Source of the DNA: Eggerthellaceae bacterium UBA5906
Lineage (GTDB): Bacteria; Actinomycetota; Coriobacteriia; Coriobacteriales; Eggerthellaceae
Assembly (NCBI GenBank): GCA_002431805.1
Contig: DJEE01000013.1
Coordinates: 157-8,509, forward strand
DNA length: 8,353 nucleotides
Direction of reading: 5' to 3'
Of this stretch, positions 5,943 to 8,353 are shown one piece after another. Numbering within the stretch: the stretch's first letter is position 1; each line of letters begins with the position of its first letter. A program made the position numbers and the translations under genes. The notes under the pieces are model-generated. The model did no database searches. It was not told where the DNA came from and saw only the letters and a program-made list of their open reading frames with translations.

Positions 5943-5975
5943 CACGAAGCGCTTCACGGGAGGGGCGCTTCCGTG
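5943..5975. repeat. Inverted repeat between uppP and the permease gene
   Basis: CACGAAGCGC (5943-5952) pairs with GCGCTTCCGTG (5965-5975) with one bulged base. The left arm overlaps a perfect 10-bp palindrome, GAAGCGCTTC (5946-5955). On the minus strand a short T run (GATTTTC) follows only after about ten bases, so a role as uppP terminator is possible but not canonical. It lies just upstream of the candidate permease promoter, so an operator is an alternative. The rest of the 287-bp gap (5825-6111) shows no gene. Confidence 0.5.
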
Positions 5976-6111
5976 TATGGTTTTGCAGGCAATAACGGGC
6001 GTTAGCGAATTGCGCACCAGGGGCTTTAGGCAACATACCGGGAAATACCCACTGAAAACCGTGCACGGAGGCTGTCCCCCCTGCGGAAAACAGCTCGAAG
6101 AAGGCAGCGCG

Positions 6112-7095
6112 TTACGCCAGTACGCCCGTAACCTGCAGTGCGAAGATGCCCAGCACCACAATGCCCACGATAATGCGGTACCAGCCAAACGCGGTGAAGT
6201 CGTTTTTCTTGATGTAACCCATCAGGAATTTGATGGATACCACCGACATTACAAACGCGGAAACCACGCCGATGACCAGCACCACAACCTCGATGGTGGT
6301 CATAACCAGGCCAGCGGCGAAAAACTTCAGGCATTTCACCAGGCCCCAACCGAACATGATGGGGATGGCCAGGAAAAACGTGAACTCGGTAGCCGCGGTT
6401 CGGTTGCAGCCGCACAGCATGCCGCCGATGATGGTAGCACCGGAGCGTGAGGTGCCCGGGACGATGGCAAGCACTTGGAAACAGCCGATTTTCAGGGCCG
6501 TTTTCCAATCGATGGCGTCGACGTCGGTGATGCGGAAGATGCGGCGCTCGGCGGCGGCATCTAATTCTGCGGGCGATGCGGCGGCCGCGGCGGGCACCGG
6601 CTGCATGCGGGCATGACGGCCACGCGGCATGGCGGGCCGCTCGATTGCGCGAGCACACGCCACACGGGCGCGGGCCAGGCGCGTGCGGTTGCGACGCTCC
6701 ATGACGATGAACACCACACCATATAAGATGAGCATTGCGGCAACGGTAACCTTGTTGTAGAAGTGCGCGTTTACCCAGTCGTCGAACAGGATGCCGATGA
6801 TGGCCGCTGGGATGCAGCCGATGGCAACCATGCCCCACAGCCTCCACGTTGCGCGCTTTTCACCTGCGGTTTTGCGCGGGCTTAGAGGGTTGAGCTTATG
6901 AAAATACAGCGTGAGCACCGCCAAGATGGCACCAATTTGGATGACCACCAAAAACAGCGCCAAGAACTCGGGCGACACCTGCAGCTCGACGAAGTCGTCC
7001 ACGATGACCATATGGCCTGTTGAGGAAATAGGCAGCCATTCGGTAACGCCCTCGACAATGCCAAGGAGCAGGGATTTTAACGCTTCGATGATCAT
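6112..7095 (-). CDS. uppP: Undecaprenyl-diphosphatase (UppP/BacA family)
   Basis: Dephosphorylates undecaprenyl diphosphate to regenerate the lipid carrier of cell-wall synthesis, at the cytoplasmic membrane; such proteins often confer some bacitracin resistance. Both family motifs are intact: GIVEGVTEWLPISSTGH (12-28, with Glu15, Glu19, Ser24, Ser25, His28) and PGTSRSGAT (213-221, with Arg217). Hydrophobic segments follow at about 43-64, 88-104, 115-132, 200-212, 237-252, 265-288 and 306-325. At 327 residues the protein is longer than the roughly 265-280 typical of the family. The extra length falls in one loop, about 134-190, which is rich in Ala and Arg. The ATG at 7095 is fixed by GGAAGG (7102-7107) with a 6-nt spacer and by the usual N-terminus MIIEALKSLLLGIVEG; an in-frame extension to 7281 has no family similarity. 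It diverges from guaA and stands upstream of the permease gene. Confidence 0.95.
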   Translation of the reverse strand: MIIEALKSLLLGIVEGVTEWLPISSTGHMVIVDDFVELQVSPEFLALFLVVIQIGAILAVLTLYFHKLNPLSPRKTAGEKRATWRLWGMVAIGCIPAAIIGILFDDWVNAHFYNKVTVAAMLILYGVVFIVMERRNRTRLARARVACARAIERPAMPRGRHARMQPVPAAAAASPAELDAAAERRIFRITDVDAIDWKTALKIGCFQVLAIVPGTSRSGATIIGGMLCGCNRTAATEFTFFLAIPIMFGWGLVKCLKFFAAGLVMTTIEVVVLVIGVVSAFVMSVVSIKFLMGYIKKNDFTAFGWYRIIVGIVVLGIFALQVTGVLA

Positions 7096-7553
7096 GAGCC
7101 GCCTTCCACTTCCGTTTGCGCGACGCCGTAGCCGCCGCAACGGCACGCCTTCCCGCGCGCTTATACGAATTCGGCATTCTACGAGCGCAGCCACGGGCAG
7201 ACAGGGCAAAGCGGGCCGTTTTGCCCCGAAACCAGAGCGGACGCACGAAGTTTTTACCTGCTCTTGATGTTTCCTGAGCAAACGTCAGGTGCGTGGTTGC
7301 GAGCCGCGCCACGCGCAATGCGACCAGCGCACTTGACCGCGCCCGCTGCTTTTGGGCGGTTTTGCGGGCCCGGCCGTGGCCGGCTGCGTGCGCGGCCGCG
7401 GACGACGGCATAGCGTTGTGTTTGGAGATACGCGGCGGATGCGCACGTGACCGGCGGTTTCGTGTAAGATGAGCGCATACGCGAAATGGTAAAAGCCGCC
7501 TGCCGCCGCCGCAGCGGGCGCACGCGATACGAAAAACCGTAAAGGAGCTGCTT
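7096..7553. other. Long divergent intergenic region between uppP and guaA
   Basis: About 458 bp with no credible gene; overlapping open frames are short or Arg/Ala-rich with no ribosome site. On the uppP side two -10-like hexamers are visible on the minus strand, TATAAG (7160-7165) and TAGAAT (7176-7181), the latter with CTGTCT 17 nt upstream. On the guaA side TAAGAT occurs in GTTTCGTGTAAGATGAG, without a good -35. The middle holds several hairpins: CCTGA/TCAGG (7273-7289), a 13-bp interrupted stem (7289-7332), a terminator-like stem with TTTT (7340-7363) and the palindrome CCGGCC-GT-GGCCGG (7370-7383). Confidence 0.6.
7340..7369 (+). other. Terminator-like hairpin overlapped by an alternative stem, upstream of guaA
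   Basis: CGCCC (7340-7344) pairs with GGGCG (7354-7358) around a 9-nt loop, and TTTT follows at 7360-7363. The same left arm, as GCCCGC (7341-7346), can instead pair with GCGGGC (7364-7369) just beyond the T run. The two structures are mutually exclusive, as in attenuators. It lies about 185-215 nt before the guaA start. Stems are short and the DNA GC-rich, so chance is a serious alternative; no transcript start upstream is established. Confidence 0.25.
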
Positions 7554-8353
7554 GTGAGCACCGCATCGTCCCCTTCAACCAGCCAGAAAGTCCTCGTGTT
7601 CGACTTCGGCGCACAATACGGGCAGCTGATTGCCCGCCGCGTGCGTGACCTGCACGTATACTCGGAGATTGTTCCGTGCGACATCACGGCCGACGAGGTG
7701 CGCGAGCTGGCGCCTTCCGCCATCATCCTGTCCGGTGGCCCGGCGTCGGTCAACGCCGAGGACGCACCGCGCGTCGATCCCGCTATCTACGAGCTGGGCG
7801 TGCCCATCCTGGGCTTTTGCTATGGCCATCAGATCACGTCAGTTACGCTCGGCGGCTCGGTGTTCCACCCCGAGGTGGGTGAATATGGCCCGGCCGAGCT
7901 GCACGTTGCAGGCGGTGCGCTGTTCGAGGGCACGCCGGCGGACCAAACCGTGTGGATGAGCCACTTCGACGCCGTTAAAGACGTGCCCGAGGGCTTCACC
8001 GTGGTGGCCTCCACCGACGTGTGCCCCGTTGCCGCGCTTGAGTGCCCCGAGCGCAAGATTTACACCACGCAGTTCCACCCTGAGGTCAAGCACACCGAGT
8101 ACGGCCAGCAGATGCTCAAGAACTTCCTGTTCAACATCTGCGGCCTTGAGGCGAACTGGACTATGGACAATCTGGTGGAAACCATGACGGCCGACTTCCG
8201 CGAAAAGGTTGGCTCCGACCGCGTTATCTTGGCGCTGTCCGGCGGCGTGGACTCCTCGGTTGTGGCCGCATTAGGCGCGCGTGCCGTAGGCAAGCAGATG
8301 ACCTGCGTGTTCATCAACCACGGCCTGCTGCGCAAGGGTGAGCCCGAGCAGGT
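7554..8353 (+). CDS. guaA: GMP synthase (glutamine-hydrolysing), N-terminal part (3' end outside window)
   Basis: Converts XMP to GMP with ATP and glutamine in purine synthesis. The frame is open from a GTG at 7554 to the window edge (266 codons seen), about half of the roughly 510-530 residues expected. The N-terminal class I glutamine amidotransferase domain shows VFDFGAQYGQLIARRVR near the start, the nucleophile Cys89 in GFCYGHQ, and His175 and Glu177 in QFHPEVKHTEYG, completing the catalytic triad. The ATP-pyrophosphatase domain follows with the P-loop LSGGVDSSV (228-236) and FINHGLLRKGE near the cut end. The start is supported by AAAGGAG (7541-7547) with a 6-nt spacer; a run of Ser/Thr residues (2-10) precedes the conserved core. 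No purine riboswitch-like sequence is visible in the immediate leader. It diverges from uppP. Confidence 0.96.
   Translation, partial: MSTASSPSTSQKVLVFDFGAQYGQLIARRVRDLHVYSEIVPCDITADEVRELAPSAIILSGGPASVNAEDAPRVDPAIYELGVPILGFCYGHQITSVTLGGSVFHPEVGEYGPAELHVAGGALFEGTPADQTVWMSHFDAVKDVPEGFTVVASTDVCPVAALECPERKIYTTQFHPEVKHTEYGQQMLKNFLFNICGLEANWTMDNLVETMTADFREKVGSDRVILALSGGVDSSVVAALGARAVGKQMTCVFINHGLLRKGEPEQ

Noticed and set aside
5503..6188. Overlapping minus-strand frames covering the permease start and the gap to uppP
   Set aside because: They lie in other frames over the permease and uppP genes, have no ribosome sites and show composition typical of out-of-frame GC-rich sequence.
7289..7332. Interrupted stem that might suggest a tRNA or structured RNA gene
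   Set aside because: There is no anticodon arm, T-loop or CCA-like end, and the bulged pairing fits GC-rich chance structure. It was kept only as part of the structured-region finding.
6896..7753. 285-codon minus-strand frame spanning the uppP-guaA intergenic region
   Set aside because: It overlaps the start of guaA in antisense and the start of uppP out of frame, is very Arg/Ala-rich and shows no domain. Both flanking genes are certain.

Overview
The window is ordinary chromosomal sequence from a GC-rich bacterium. Gene content and protein style point to an actinobacterium, most likely a Coriobacteriia/Eggerthellaceae-type gut anaerobe. The clues are an iron-sulfur L-serine dehydratase, a stand-alone 2[4Fe-4S] ferredoxin resembling the C-terminus of EFR1-type proteins, and a separate chorismate mutase beside a short DAHP synthase. 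The taxonomic call is inference from recall and could be wrong at genus or family level.

Layout. Bases 1-243 (+) are the 3' end of an L-serine dehydratase gene, closed by a strong intrinsic terminator (247-284). Converging on it is a full pcrA/uvrD-family helicase gene (336-2726, -). A 305-bp divergent intergenic region (2727-3031) separates the helicase from a small ferredoxin gene (3032-3292, +) and holds a long AT-rich inverted repeat. A non-coding stretch of about 330 bp (3293-3622) follows. It has three copies of GAGTCAA and ends in an intrinsic terminator for the minus-strand aromatic genes. DAHP synthase (3623-4426, -) and chorismate mutase (4423-4704, -) overlap by ATGA and form a two-gene unit covering shikimate-pathway entry and the chorismate-to-prephenate branch. 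Upstream on the same strand are an AEC-family permease (4886-5824, -) and undecaprenyl-diphosphatase uppP (6112-7095, -). A 458-bp divergent region with GC-rich hairpins (7096-7553) separates uppP from guaA (7554 to window end, +), which is cut off by the window edge.

How the genes relate. The functions are housekeeping: serine catabolism, DNA repair, electron transfer, aromatic amino-acid biosynthesis, transport, cell-wall lipid recycling and GMP synthesis. Only the aroF-chorismate mutase pair shows clear functional coupling.

I see no rRNA, tRNA, CRISPR array, insertion sequence, prophage or defence system, and nothing that convincingly looks like an undescribed multi-gene system. The points worth a second look are the ferredoxin and the repeat before it, an Ala/Arg-rich insertion inside UppP, the split chorismate mutase/DAHP synthase pair, and structured non-coding stretches upstream of the ferredoxin, chorismate mutase and guaA genes and downstream of the ferredoxin gene.
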